From positions 1 to 33,529 of the forward strand of contig NZ_JAAHHS010000046.1 of the NCBI RefSeq assembly GCF_010692395.1: a stretch of DNA of 33,529 nucleotides. Reading direction: 5' to 3'. Shown one piece after another: positions 8,601-18,173 of this stretch. The notes below the pieces were generated by a model. It did no database searches. It saw only the letters and a list, made by a program, of their open reading frames with translations, and was not told the origin of the DNA. Each line of letters opens with the position of its first letter. Position 1 is the stretch's first letter. The position numbers and the translations under genes are program-made. The stretch is from Moorena sp. SIO3H5 (GTDB lineage: Bacteria > Cyanobacteriota > Cyanobacteriia > Cyanobacteriales > Coleofasciculaceae).

Positions 8601-8719
8601 CGTATATCTTAGTGTTGAGAATTACCAGGTCAGCTTTCAGCAGTCAGCAGTCAGCTGTCAGTTTACCAATCAATATCCAATTCTAAAGTCAGTTTTGCTA
8701 GCCCTGATAGTTAAAATTA

Positions 8720-10447
8720 GTGTACAGTATATTTTCTAAAAAAATACCAATAGTTACATTATTTTTTTTTAGTTTTTGTCTATTTTTATTAATTGTTTTA
8801 AATCCCACATATCCTGAAATTTTTTATCATAAACTACCTAATTTATTAAGTCAATTAACTTTGCAAAGCGATCCAGCTAAAACTAGTAACTTAGGAATTA
8901 ACCTTAATGGCATTGCTGATTGGTCAACTGAACTTCCTTTCTTAGATGCCTTCAAATCGTCGAGACCATGGATTACTCAATGTGTCTCTGGAGAAACAGG
9001 CTGTAGTGGTTCGTGGGAGACTGAGGAATACGATAAACTGGATTTAGACGAACAGGGCTGGGTTAAGTCTTTACCTGCTCCAGAAGCTCCTCCTGAATAT
9101 ACTCGTGTGGCTACACTACTTTTTACAGGGATGAAAAATTATCCAGCTGGAAAGTATGTGGTTTTATACGATGGAGAAGGGACTATAGAATACAAGTTTG
9201 ATGCTACCAAAGATGAGGTAGCATCAAAGCCAGGAAGAGATGTAATTAATGTAACGCCATCCGGGGCTAGTATCTATTTAATAATTACCTCTACGGATCC
9301 TAATCAAACAGGGAATTATATTCGCAATATTCGTGTTGTTCAAGCTAAGTATGAAGATACTTACGAGTCTGAACTATTTAATCCTGAATTCATCAATAAA
9401 ATTAAAAATTTTCAAGCCATCCGTTTTATGGACTGGATGGAAACCAATCATTCTAAGCAAGGGGAATGGGCAAATAGACCAAAAGTAGATGATGCCTCCT
9501 ACGCTTACGGTAAAGGTGTACCTGTAGAAATCATGGTTAAACTGGCCAATCGAATTGGTGCTGAGCCATGGTTTAATATGCCCCATCAAGCTACAGATGA
9601 CTATATAACTAATTTTGCCCAAATCGTTAAAGATACCTTAGATCCAAATCTAAGGGTTTATGTGGAACTGTCTAATGAAGTGTGGAATTGGCAATTCCAA
9701 CAAGCTCAGTATGCCTTAGCTCAAGGTCAAGCTAGGTGGGGCAAGGATAAAGGAGATGCATACATGCAATGGTATGGCATGCGCACTGCTCAAATGTCTG
9801 ATATTTGGAAAAATGTATTTGGTAGTGACAGCAATAACGTTGTGTCTGTTATGGCTACCCATACCGTATGGCTTGGTTTAGAAAATGCTGTTTTAGATTG
9901 TCCTTTGTGGGTAGCAGAGGGTAATACTCCTTGTTATCAACATAGTATTGATGCTTTTGCGATCGCAGGATATTTTAATGGCAGCTTAAACGCTGAAGAA
10001 AACGAAAGCACCATCGAGTCTTGGTTAAATGAACCCGATGGCGGAGTGTCAAAAGCGTTTAAGCAGATAAAATCCGGCGGGTTACTTCCCAAAGAAGAAG
10101 ACTATGAGAGCTTAACTGATACTTATAAACTTTTTAACTATCATCAACAAGTAGCAGCTAAGAGAAAACTACAGTTAGTGACTTATGAAGGTGGTCAACA
10201 TCTTGTCAATTCCGATAATCAAAAACTAACTGAGTTTTTCATTGAGCTTAATAGACATCCAGAAATGTATAAAATTTATACACAACTCCTGAATGAATGG
10301 AAGAATCAGAACGGTGGCTTATTTATGCACTTTTCTGATATCAAGAAGCCGACTAAATGGGGGAGCTGGGGGGCTTTAGAACATGTATACCAAAAGAGTT
10401 CACCCAAGTATGATGCCCTAATAGACTTTATCGATCAAAATTCCTGA
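8720..10447 (+). CDS. Membrane-anchored clan GH-A-like glycoside hydrolase
   Basis: A 575-residue protein from a GTG start at 8720; the GTG is chosen because it places a lysine pair ahead of a hydrophobic segment (about residues 10-27), a signal peptide or N-terminal anchor. The body looks like a TIM-barrel retaining glycosidase: FQAIRFMDWME near 231-241, AEPWFNMPHQATDDY near 281-295, YVELSNEVWNW with Glu320 in the Asn-Glu acid/base position, and LVTYEGGQH with Glu490 as candidate nucleophile. Residues 60-210 form an extra N-terminal domain, possibly beta-rich. Expected to act outside the cytoplasm on polysaccharide, perhaps trimming the polymer made by this locus. The family number is not recognisable by eye, and the catalytic assignment is inference. 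Confidence 0.65.
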   Translation: MYSIFSKKIPIVTLFFFSFCLFLLIVLNPTYPEIFYHKLPNLLSQLTLQSDPAKTSNLGINLNGIADWSTELPFLDAFKSSRPWITQCVSGETGCSGSWETEEYDKLDLDEQGWVKSLPAPEAPPEYTRVATLLFTGMKNYPAGKYVVLYDGEGTIEYKFDATKDEVASKPGRDVINVTPSGASIYLIITSTDPNQTGNYIRNIRVVQAKYEDTYESELFNPEFINKIKNFQAIRFMDWMETNHSKQGEWANRPKVDDASYAYGKGVPVEIMVKLANRIGAEPWFNMPHQATDDYITNFAQIVKDTLDPNLRVYVELSNEVWNWQFQQAQYALAQGQARWGKDKGDAYMQWYGMRTAQMSDIWKNVFGSDSNNVVSVMATHTVWLGLENAVLDCPLWVAEGNTPCYQHSIDAFAIAGYFNGSLNAEENESTIESWLNEPDGGVSKAFKQIKSGGLLPKEEDYESLTDTYKLFNYHQQVAAKRKLQLVTYEGGQHLVNSDNQKLTEFFIELNRHPEMYKIYTQLLNEWKNQNGGLFMHFSDIKKPTKWGSWGALEHVYQKSSPKYDALIDFIDQNS

Positions 10448-10620
10448 TCCTGTAAACTTCCCTAGAAAGCTGTACAAGGGTGAATCTGCTACAGTTTAAT
10501 CTGGCTAAATCTTTCACCAACAACGGAGCGCGTTAGGGAAACAGCGTTTCAGTGCTACCTCTACGTTTCAATTCTTTGCCTCGTCCAAGAAAAGAGCTAA
10601 ATTTTCAAGGCAGTTAAACG

Positions 10621-11664
10621 ATGAACACTCTCTCAGCTGTAGAATACAAACCCCAAGGTGTGAAGCAAATTGGATTAGTTGTGATTGGACGCAATGAAGG
10701 TGAACGCCTACGTCAGTGTCTACTGTCTGTGATTAAGAACGTCGCTCGTGTGGTTTATGTCGATTCTGGCTCCACAGATGACAGTGTGGAAATCGCTCAT
10801 TCTTTGGGGGTAGAGGTGATTGGACTCGACCTATCTAAACCCTTTACTGCAGCTCGTGCTAGGAATGCGGGATATATCTACCTCAAACATTTAGAGCCAA
10901 ATCTTAAGTTTGTCCAATTCGTGGATGGGGATTGTGAGGTAGTAGGGGGATGGCTCGACTATGCTCAAGGGGAACTGGAAGCCAACCCTAATGTCGCTGT
11001 AGTCTGTGGTCGCCGACGAGAGCGCTTCCCTGAAAAATCTATATATAACAAATTGTGCGACATGGAGTGGGATACACCAGTAGGTGAAGCTTCTGCTTGT
11101 GGTGGTGATGCAATCATGCGCACAGAAGCTTTTGAACAAGTCGGAGGGTTTAATCCTACCCTAATTGCGGGTGAAGAACCGGAACTGTGCTTGCGGCTGC
11201 GCCAGAGGGGTTGGAAGATTTTTCGCCTAGATGCTGAAATGACTTGGCATGATGCCCAAATGACTCGTTTTAGTCAGTCCTGGAAGCGGTTTTTAAGAGC
11301 AGGTCATGCTTACGCTGAGGGAGCCTGGTTACACGGTCACACTCCAGAACGCCATTGGGTCAAAGAAAGCCGGAGCATTTGGTTCTGGGGATTACTCTTA
11401 CCTCTGTTAGTATTTGCGATCGCATGGCTCACCCATGGCTTGAGCTTATTACTGTTACTGGGTTACCCTCTGATGACTTACCGGATCTATCGTCATAAGT
11501 CCCAGACAGGTTTGAGCTCAACAGATGCTTTACTTTATAGTCTCTCTTGCATGATCGGCAAATTTCCTCAAGTCCAAGGTCAGATTCAATTTCACCTAAA
11601 TCGATTGCTAGGACAGCGTAGTAACTTGGTTGAGTACAAAACTGTACTTAATAGTAACAGTTAG
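10621..11664 (+). CDS. Family GT2 glycosyltransferase
   Basis: A 347-residue GT-A fold enzyme. The N-terminal catalytic domain has LVVIGRNEGERLRQCLLSV, VVYVDSGSTDDSVEIA and the metal-binding DGD at residues 102-104 (FVDGDCEV); the later CGGDAIMRTEAFEQVGGF and EEPELCLRLRQRGW blocks are the acceptor region typical of bacterial GT2 enzymes. A hydrophobic segment near residues 255-285 (WFWGLLLPLLVFAIAWL) suggests membrane attachment. The gene has an in-frame HIP1 site at 11416. It lies between the glycosidase gene and a second GT2 gene on the same strand. Sugar and linkage unknown. Confidence 0.88.
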   Translation: MNTLSAVEYKPQGVKQIGLVVIGRNEGERLRQCLLSVIKNVARVVYVDSGSTDDSVEIAHSLGVEVIGLDLSKPFTAARARNAGYIYLKHLEPNLKFVQFVDGDCEVVGGWLDYAQGELEANPNVAVVCGRRRERFPEKSIYNKLCDMEWDTPVGEASACGGDAIMRTEAFEQVGGFNPTLIAGEEPELCLRLRQRGWKIFRLDAEMTWHDAQMTRFSQSWKRFLRAGHAYAEGAWLHGHTPERHWVKESRSIWFWGLLLPLLVFAIAWLTHGLSLLLLLGYPLMTYRIYRHKSQTGLSSTDALLYSLSCMIGKFPQVQGQIQFHLNRLLGQRSNLVEYKTVLNSNS

Positions 11665-11952
11665 ATATAGCCATTTTCATAGCTATCAGGTACACAAAAT
11701 CAAGATTTTAGGGAACAGAAAATAGGGAATAGGGAATAGTCTAAAAGAGATATAAACAGGTAATTTATTTGATAATTAATTTTAATTTATGAAGATAAGA
11801 TTTGCTTTTTTTATAGCGTTTATGGTTAAGTTATTATTTTTTATTGCTTTTTTTAATTTTATTTAGTTTTATTATATATTGCCTATTTATTTTTTACTGT
11901 TTTATATTCCAGAAAAACAATAACTTATCTTAAGCTTTGAGGATGTTCAATT
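11665..11952. repeat. Short gap with degenerate heptamer repeat and AT-rich leader
   Basis: About 11709-11740 carries degenerate AGGGAAC/AGGGAAT units. The segment before it, CAGGTACACAAAATC...TTTTAGGG, resembles the sequence inside the MITE-like element at 13255-13280, so the two may share ancestry. The rest (11741-11940) is very AT-rich and probably holds the promoter of the next gene. Confidence 0.5.
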
Positions 11953-13176
11953 GTGTTAGCTAATCAGCCATTAATCTCATTGATTGATATTCCATTCTTG
12001 GTAATAGCATTTGCCCTTATCGTTCCAATTACAGTTCTTTTTATTGAATGTAGTGCAGCAATTTTGCCTAATGGCTCTGAGCCATGGTCGGATGCTAGCA
12101 AACCCCGACCAACGGTGGCTGTTTTAGTTCCAGCTCACAATGAAGCCTCTGATATCAGTGCCACCCTGGAAACATTACTACCTCAGCTTACGGAGCAAGA
12201 CCGACTAATAGTAATTGCTGATAATTGCACTGATGACACCGCAGCAGTGGCTCGGAAATCTGGCGCTATTGTAATTGAACGACAGGATTATGAGCGCAGA
12301 GGTAAGGGATATGCCTTAGACTTCGGTATGGGGTTTATTGAGCCTAATCCACCGGATGTCGTGGTGGTGGTTGATGCAGACTGTATCGTTGCTGAAGGAA
12401 CGATTTCACGGATTTCTCACCTTGCGATCGCTACACAACGACCAGTTCAGTCAACTTACTTAATGACACAACCAGACAAACCGGTAGTAAAGGATTTGAT
12501 CTCTACTCTGGCGGTTAAATTCAAAAATACAGTCCGTCCGAGTGGGTTACATCGACTAGGCTTACCTTGTTTGTTAACCGGTTCAGGAATGGCGTTCCCC
12601 TGGTCAGTGATTAGCAAAATCTCTTTGGCTGGCAGTAAAACAGTTGATGATATGCAGTTGGCTTTGGATTTAGCGATAACTGGGCATTCCCCAATATATT
12701 GCCAACAAGCACAAGTCACAGGTCGTCTGATGAAAGACGCTTCAGCAAAGAGTCAAAGGTCACGCTGGGAGCATGGTCATATCGAGACTTTGCTAAACCA
12801 AGTTCCTAAGTTGCTCAAAGAGTATCTTCGTCAAAGACGAAGAGACCTATTAGCGATCGCATTAGACTTATGTGTGCCACCATTGTCCCTATTGGTTCTA
12901 ATTTGGGTGGCTGCTACAGGGGGATCTTTACTCGGGGTAGCCTTGGGAGGATCATGGATAAGTACCATTGTCTTACTAATCGAAGGAGTGTTGCTGTTAA
13001 TTGCGATTGTTGAAGGTTGGGCTAAGTTTTGCCGAGCAGACTTTCCGATCCTGATGCTCTTAGCTGTCCCGGTTTACATTCTGTGGAAAATTCCCCTCTA
13101 TCTGGCTTTTCTGGTGGAACCTCAGACCAAGTGGATTCGCACAGAACGGGATGCAGTCGATACCCCATCATCCTAA
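11953..13176 (+). CDS. Membrane GT2 glycosyltransferase with QxxRW motif
   Basis: A 407-residue integral-membrane GT2 enzyme from a GTG start at 11953. An N-terminal hydrophobic helix (residues about 12-34) precedes the catalytic domain: VAVLVPAHNEASDISATL, VIADNCTDDTAAVA, VDADC with Asp141 and Asp143, TVDDMQLAL with Asp232 and Asp233, and QRSRW at 268-272. This D, DxD, D, QxxRW set is the pattern of processive or polyprenyl-linked GT2 enzymes (cellulose synthase/NodC group). Two or three C-terminal helices follow (about 300-385). It could polymerise a homopolymer or add one residue to a lipid-linked unit; the sequence does not decide. Two HIP1 sites are in the gene. Confidence 0.85.
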   Translation: MLANQPLISLIDIPFLVIAFALIVPITVLFIECSAAILPNGSEPWSDASKPRPTVAVLVPAHNEASDISATLETLLPQLTEQDRLIVIADNCTDDTAAVARKSGAIVIERQDYERRGKGYALDFGMGFIEPNPPDVVVVVDADCIVAEGTISRISHLAIATQRPVQSTYLMTQPDKPVVKDLISTLAVKFKNTVRPSGLHRLGLPCLLTGSGMAFPWSVISKISLAGSKTVDDMQLALDLAITGHSPIYCQQAQVTGRLMKDASAKSQRSRWEHGHIETLLNQVPKLLKEYLRQRRRDLLAIALDLCVPPLSLLVLIWVAATGGSLLGVALGGSWISTIVLLIEGVLLLIAIVEGWAKFCRADFPILMLLAVPVYILWKIPLYLAFLVEPQTKWIRTERDAVDTPSS

Positions 13177-13230
13177 TCAACTGATTCTACTAGAGGAGAT
13201 CATTCTCTGGTCTATTCTTTAGCTTAGGTA

Positions 13231-13392
13231 TATAGCAATTCTACGACTTGTGAGGTACAAATATCTAGGTTTTAGGGAGCAGGGAGCAGGGAGCAGGTAA
13301 GAGGAACCCACCCCTAACCCCTCCCAGGAGGGGAAGGCAAGAGCCAATAGTCAAACAATTCTGTGTACCTCATGAGTCCTATAAACGCTATA
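13231..13392. repeat. MITE-like element enclosing a heptamer array
   Basis: The left end starts TATAGCAATTCTACGACTTG and includes GAGGTACA. The right end has TGTACCTCATGAGTCC and finishes ACGCTATA, an imperfect inverted copy of the left. Inside, 13274-13297 holds three AGGGAGC units, and a CCCCTCCC-like stretch lies near 13310-13325. There is no coding capacity. The ends resemble those of the element at 4661-4773. Confidence 0.45.
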
Positions 13393-13846
13393 ATATTCTT
13401 AAGTAATGGTTTGAGAATCAAGGTAAATTAAATTTCTAATATCATAATTCAGCCCATGGAATTATCCTTGGGCTTACCGACTTTGGATATCAATATTGGA
13501 TAGTTTACCCACAAATATAGCAGAAGTCAGAAGTTAGAATTCAGAAGTCAGAAGTAAAACTATTGCGCTTACTTAGGTTTGAGACTTTTGTCATATCCTA
13601 ACTGCCCTTGCGACTGCTATACTATCAAATAGAGTAGCATCATCAGTGTATAATAAAAATATAACTAAACCGGCGAATAATACTAAGTATTTAAAGGAAA
13701 AATATTAATCTATATCAATCATAATATAGTAATAATAAAATTATCGGTAGCAGTAATTTACATAATTTGTATAAACTAGATTTATAGTTATTAATATAAA
13801 TTAAGTTTGAGATAAAAAAAAATAGACTATAAATAACCCAAACAAA

Positions 13847-13914
13847 AGGAGTTTAGATCACTCCTGAATATTGAAAATTTTTCATTCTACATCGATAAAC
13901 TATAGCATCGATGT
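13847..13914 (+). promoter_or_regulatory. Two hairpins in the leader of the Wzc-like gene
   Basis: AGGAGT (13847-13852) pairs with ACTCCT (13860-13865) over a 7-base loop. ACATCGAT (13889-13896) pairs with ATCGATGT (13907-13914) over a 10-base loop. Both stems are perfect and lie 90-155 bases before the TTG start. They could shape a structured 5' leader; I recognise no known riboswitch. Confidence 0.3.
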
Positions 13915-14000
13915 GAAAAGGGTTATACACCTGGACAATCCGGATTATTGCCCTGATAGTTGGTAATTATTAGTGTCTCCCTGCAGAAATTAGCATCCTC

Positions 14001-16247
14001 TTGGATATACAACAGGGGGCTGAAACCTTATCAACTAGTAAAAGGGGCAGACAATTGCAACAACTAACATTAAACGAGCAAGATGAGTTAAATACTCCTC
14101 AAAAAGGATTAAATCTCGGTCCGCTTTTGAGGATTGCCCGACGCCAAGCCATGGTGGTTTTAGGGATTGCAGGTTTAGTGACTGTTGCTGCTACCTTTTT
14201 GAGTAGCAAATCTCCCTCTACATATTCAGGTAATTTTCAGCTGTTAGTCGAACCAGTCACATCTGCTGCAGCAATATCCACTGAACCAATGACACTTACT
14301 CGGGGTCAGGGAACAATACCTGGTGCGGGAAATTTTGAACTGGACTATGCAACTCAGATTAAAATCCTAACCAGTCCTGAAATCTTATCTAAAATAGTCA
14401 ATAAAATTAAATTTCAGTATCCAGATTTTACCATTGGGGTACTTCAGTTATATTTAAAAGTTGAACGTCTCGAAGAAGAAAGTCAAGGGGAAAATACTAA
14501 AATCCTATCAGTTACTTATAGTGGAACAGATGAAAAACTAGTAGAGTTGGTCTTAGAAACAACAGCTGAAGAATATGAAAAGTATAGTTTAGACGACCGA
14601 AAAACCCGCATTGGTCAAGGAGTTATATTTATTAATGATCAACTCCCTAAATTACAGGATAGAGTTAATAGTCTCCAAGGAAAGCTACAAAATCTGCAAC
14701 AGCAATATCAGCTAATTGAACCTCAATTTGATGGGGAACAATTGTCAGATAAAATTCGTCAAATTGGCGATCAAAAAAGAGAGACAACTAGACAATTACA
14801 AGAGCTAATAAATTTAAAAAATAGCTTACAAAGACAATTAAAATTATCGCCAAATGAAGCTTTAGCTTCTTCTGCCTTAAGTGAAGATCCTAACTATCAG
14901 AAGTTACTGGCAGATCTTAAAGAAATAGAAAGTCAAATTGCGATAGAATCTGCCCGCTTTCAGCCAAATAGCCCTAATATTCAAACTCTACTAGAGCAAC
15001 GGCAAAATCTACAAAATCTTCTCAATCGGGAAGTACAACGGATTCTGGGTCAGAACTTAGGAGGTCAACCGATTAACCCGCGAGTGCGAACCCTTCAAAA
15101 TCCAATTCGTTTACAACTGATTCAACAATTGGTTGATACCACTAACCAAATTCAGGTACTACAGGTTCGTAATCAGGCTCTGATACAGACTCAAAACACT
15201 GTTGATCGCGAAACCCAAGAATTTCCGATTTTTGTTCGTAAGTATAATGATCTACAGCGGCAGTTACAAATTGCTACTCAAACTCTCAACCAACTGGAAA
15301 CTCAGAAAGAGACATTGCAGGTGGAGAAAGCTCAACGGGAAGTGCCTTGGGAGATAATTTCTAAACCTCAGCTTTTAAGCGATCCGACCGGTAAGCCGAT
15401 CGCAGAATCTAGTCAGAATAAGTTGATATTGTTAGGAGTTATGGGCGGTTTAAGCTTAGGGATGGGTACAGTTATACTTTATGATAAATATCGGAATATA
15501 TTCTATGAAATTAAAGATATTGAAGAAAGCCATAATTTACCGGTATTAGGAGAAATACCATTTAGTAAAAATCCTGAAATTTTTACTAATTATAGTGTAG
15601 ATTTTAGCAACGACGAAGATAAAGTATCTGAGGATAATCGATTTAAAAAAGCATTCGACTCTCTCTACACTAACATGCATTTTAGGTTTTGTAATCCACC
15701 CCTGCGCTCCATCGCCATTTGCTCGGCTATGGCTGGGGATGGTAAGTCTAATGTAGCTTTAAACCTAGCTCACATGGCAGCCTCCAAAGGTCAGCGAGTT
15801 CTATTAGTAGATGCTAATCTCCATTCACCTCAACTTCACTCCAATTTGAATTTACAAAACTTGCCAGGACTGAGCGAGTTGCTATCAAACGACCAAGAGG
15901 TTGTGATGGAGCGGTCGCCTTTCTCAGATAATCTTTTTGTGTTGACTTCTGGGCAATCTTTAGTAGATTCTCCTCAAGATCTGGCGTCTACTCGCATGGA
16001 AAAGATTATGGGGCATTTTCAGGAAAAATTTGACTTGGTTATCTATGACACTCCTAATCTACTGAGCTATACAGACGCTAATTTCCTAGCTGCTAATACC
16101 GATGGAATCTTGATGGTGGTCGGATTAAGAGGAACTAAGAAATCTCAATTCAAGCAAGTCCTCGATCAAATAGACAGGTTTGGCTTAACCTGTCTGGGCG
16201 TAGTAGTTAATCGTGTTCAACCATCTTCCTTGACTGTCTCACCCTAG
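14001..16247 (+). CDS. Wzz/Wzc-type polysaccharide chain-length regulator with tyrosine-kinase-like domain
   Basis: A 748-residue inner-membrane protein. The TTG at 14001 is the only plausible start: an in-frame stop lies at 13971 and no ATG or GTG precedes the first membrane helix. The order is helix 1 (about 48-66), a long periplasmic Wzz region with coiled coils (about 70-465), helix 2 (about 470-492), then the cytoplasmic P-loop domain: Walker A SAMAGDGKSN near 575-584, Walker A' VLLVDANLHSPQLH near 600, Walker B DLVIYDTPN near 678. BY-kinases regulate chain length and Wzy-dependent export through a C-terminal tyrosine cluster. This protein ends LGVVVNRVQPSSLTVSP with no such cluster, so autophosphorylation of the usual kind is doubtful. 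Confidence 0.9.
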   Translation: MDIQQGAETLSTSKRGRQLQQLTLNEQDELNTPQKGLNLGPLLRIARRQAMVVLGIAGLVTVAATFLSSKSPSTYSGNFQLLVEPVTSAAAISTEPMTLTRGQGTIPGAGNFELDYATQIKILTSPEILSKIVNKIKFQYPDFTIGVLQLYLKVERLEEESQGENTKILSVTYSGTDEKLVELVLETTAEEYEKYSLDDRKTRIGQGVIFINDQLPKLQDRVNSLQGKLQNLQQQYQLIEPQFDGEQLSDKIRQIGDQKRETTRQLQELINLKNSLQRQLKLSPNEALASSALSEDPNYQKLLADLKEIESQIAIESARFQPNSPNIQTLLEQRQNLQNLLNREVQRILGQNLGGQPINPRVRTLQNPIRLQLIQQLVDTTNQIQVLQVRNQALIQTQNTVDRETQEFPIFVRKYNDLQRQLQIATQTLNQLETQKETLQVEKAQREVPWEIISKPQLLSDPTGKPIAESSQNKLILLGVMGGLSLGMGTVILYDKYRNIFYEIKDIEESHNLPVLGEIPFSKNPEIFTNYSVDFSNDEDKVSEDNRFKKAFDSLYTNMHFRFCNPPLRSIAICSAMAGDGKSNVALNLAHMAASKGQRVLLVDANLHSPQLHSNLNLQNLPGLSELLSNDQEVVMERSPFSDNLFVLTSGQSLVDSPQDLASTRMEKIMGHFQEKFDLVIYDTPNLLSYTDANFLAANTDGILMVVGLRGTKKSQFKQVLDQIDRFGLTCLGVVVNRVQPSSLTVSP

Positions 16248-16644
16248 AAGATGGGTTGCTGAAGGTTATTTGGTTGAAGGTTGTTCGCGTAGCGTGGCCA
16301 AAGGCCAAGGTTAATCGGTTGAAGGTTATCTTGTTGAACGCGTGGGCGTTCAACCAAAACTTATTCTGACGGACAGGATATGACCTATCCCCAATGCGAT
16401 CGCAATCCGGATTCTGACTTCACACTTAGTAAGAACAATAAGGAAGATACTGTCACCAACGTTGCTTTAGTCTAAGGAGGCAGCAAAATTGGTACGGACA
16501 TGGAGCCTAATCAAGTGATGTTAATTAAGGGGTTACATCCCTTGAGACATTTTAATATTTTTATCGATCTATTCCATCTCTTAGATAAGGTGTCAATCTA
16601 CCAAAAATTCCTAGACACAGACATACAGTTGCCCCGAGTTCACG
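16248..16644. other. Intergenic region with short repeats and a perfect hairpin
   Basis: No gene is visible in this 397-base stretch. GGTTGAAGGTTATNTNGTTGAA-like words recur three times between about 16256 and 16338, and GCGTAGCGTGGCCAAAGGCC (16287 onward) is a dispersed cyanobacterial-style repeat. GTTGAACGC (16333-16341) and GCGTTCAAC (16346-16354) form a perfect 9-bp stem with a GTGG loop and no T-tract, so it is more likely a repeat palindrome than an intrinsic terminator. A HIP1 site is near 16397. Confidence 0.5.
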
Positions 16645-17910
16645 ATGACAATTGCCTATCTAGTTAATCAGTATCCTAAGGTAAGTCACAGCTTCATCCG
16701 GCGAGAGATTGCAGGCCTTGAGGCTTGCGGTATTCAAGTCAAACGTTTTTCTATCCGTTCCTGCGCCTCTCAACTAGTTGATCCACTTGATCAACTAGAG
16801 CTACAGAAGACTCGATTTGTCTTAGCAGTTGGCATCGTGGGCTTGTGTTTGAGCCTATTACGGACTGCCTTAACCAGACCGATACGTCTTTTGAAGACCT
16901 TAGGGCTGACCCTCAAAATCGGCTGGGGTTCAGACCGAGGAGTTTTGAATCATCTAGCCTACTTAGCTGAGGCTTGCGTTTTGCTGGGTTGGTTTTCCGA
17001 GTCAGATATTGAAAAGGTTCATGCCCACTTCGGAACAAACTCAACTACAGTAGCGATGTTATGTCATGCTCTAGGTGGACCATCTTACAGCTTCACAGTT
17101 CATGGTCCAGAAGAATTTGATAAATCCCAACTTTTAGCTTTAAGAGAAAAAATCAACCGAGCTGCTTTTGTGGTCGCTGTTAGCTCCTTTGGCAAAAGCC
17201 AGCTTTATCGATGGTGCAGCCACAATCAGTGGTCAAAAATCCATGTGATCCACTGTGGTGTGGATGAGATGTTTTTGAGTAAACCCCACACCCCCATACC
17301 AGAGGTGCCACGCTTAGTTTGCGTTGGTCGCCTCAGTGAACAAAAAGGACATCTACTCTTGATTGAAGCGGCCCATCAGTTAGCAGCTGAGGGCTTGCAG
17401 TTCAAGTTGGTACTAGTGGGTGATGGACCGTTGCGTACGCAAATTGAAGCCACTATTGCCCAGTTAGGCTTGGAAGACCACATTGAGATTACTGGCTGGG
17501 CTAGTAATACTGAGGTTCAGCAACAAATTTTAGCAGCACGGGCTCTGGTACTGCCCAGCTTTGCGGAAGGATTACCAGTCGTGCTCATGGAAGCTTTAGC
17601 CCTGGGTCGTCCAGTGATTACTACTTATGTTGCTGGGATACCTGAGTTGGTCAGTGATGGCAGCTGTGGTTGGCTGGTGCCACCAGGCTCTGTTGAAGCC
17701 TTAACCGCAGCAATGGCTGAAGCCTTAAACTCCCCGGTGGAAAACCTAGAGGAAATGGGTAAAGCTGGGGCGGAGCGGGTTGCTAGGCGGCATGATATTG
17801 CAACAGAAGCTAAGAAATTGTCAGGCCTATTTTTGTCTAATCCTGAACTACCTCCAAAGCAAGCTCCCATTGAGGCTGCACCAAGCAGTGCTAAGCTCTC
17901 GCGTATTTAA
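16645..17910 (+). CDS. Family GT4 glycosyltransferase, colanic-acid WcaL/AmsK-like
   Basis: A 421-residue GT-B enzyme. The N-terminus MTIAYLVNQYPKVSHSFIRR is characteristic of the group that includes colanic acid and amylovoran glycosyltransferases (WcaL/AmsK). VHAHFGTNSTTVAM and SFTVHGPEEFD mark the acceptor domain. The donor domain shows LVCVGRLSEQKGHLLLIEA, LVLVGDGPLR, IEITGWAS, and an intact E-x7-E: Glu308 and Glu316 in FAEGLPVVLMEALALGRPV. It should act on the cytoplasmic face on the lipid-linked repeat unit. It sits between the Wzc-like and Wzx-like genes. Of the three GT4 genes here it is the most canonical. Confidence 0.9.
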   Translation: MTIAYLVNQYPKVSHSFIRREIAGLEACGIQVKRFSIRSCASQLVDPLDQLELQKTRFVLAVGIVGLCLSLLRTALTRPIRLLKTLGLTLKIGWGSDRGVLNHLAYLAEACVLLGWFSESDIEKVHAHFGTNSTTVAMLCHALGGPSYSFTVHGPEEFDKSQLLALREKINRAAFVVAVSSFGKSQLYRWCSHNQWSKIHVIHCGVDEMFLSKPHTPIPEVPRLVCVGRLSEQKGHLLLIEAAHQLAAEGLQFKLVLVGDGPLRTQIEATIAQLGLEDHIEITGWASNTEVQQQILAARALVLPSFAEGLPVVLMEALALGRPVITTYVAGIPELVSDGSCGWLVPPGSVEALTAAMAEALNSPVENLEEMGKAGAERVARRHDIATEAKKLSGLFLSNPELPPKQAPIEAAPSSAKLSRI

Positions 17911-18173
17911 AATTCTCACAACTATAGGAGTCGTTATTTGTGATCTCAACAGCCAGCTCCTTTCTGGCAAAAGACGGTTAAAGACGGTTAGCGAGTATTC
18001 ATTTGATGCTCAACAAGTAGTATCTATCTAGCTGTAACTTAAAACCTAAAAACTACATTACACAACATACTCAGATATCAGCAGTAGAGCCAATCTTTAA
18101 AACTAACCAAATTATCTGATGCCTTTAAGTCTGCAACCCCACCTATCCCGTCTACCTACTCGGAAATATAACC

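Larger units (their letters stand above)
8322..8719. other. Divergent intergenic region with leader elements
   Basis: A 400-base region between divergently transcribed genes. It holds a + strand promoter-like sequence at 8485-8512, a T-flanked hairpin at 8573-8598 and a short tandem stretch of CAGCAGT/CAGCTGT units at about 8638-8660. No other gene is visible. Confidence 0.5.
13177..14000. other. Long leader region upstream of the Wzc-like gene
   Basis: No gene is visible in this 824-base region. It contains the MITE-like element 13231-13392 with an internal heptamer array, a tandem AGAAGTC/AGAAGTT stretch at 13521-13556, an AT-rich stretch from 13640 to 13830, and two hairpins close to the next gene (13847-13865 and 13889-13914). 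Confidence 0.5.

Noticed and set aside
16333..16354. Intrinsic terminator for the Wzc-like gene
   Set aside because: The 9-bp stem is perfect but lacks a T-tract; it is reported only as a palindrome.
17780..18031. ORF overlapping the end of the GT4 gene
   Set aside because: It overlaps 17780-17910 in another frame, lacks recognisable features and has the composition of a shadow frame.
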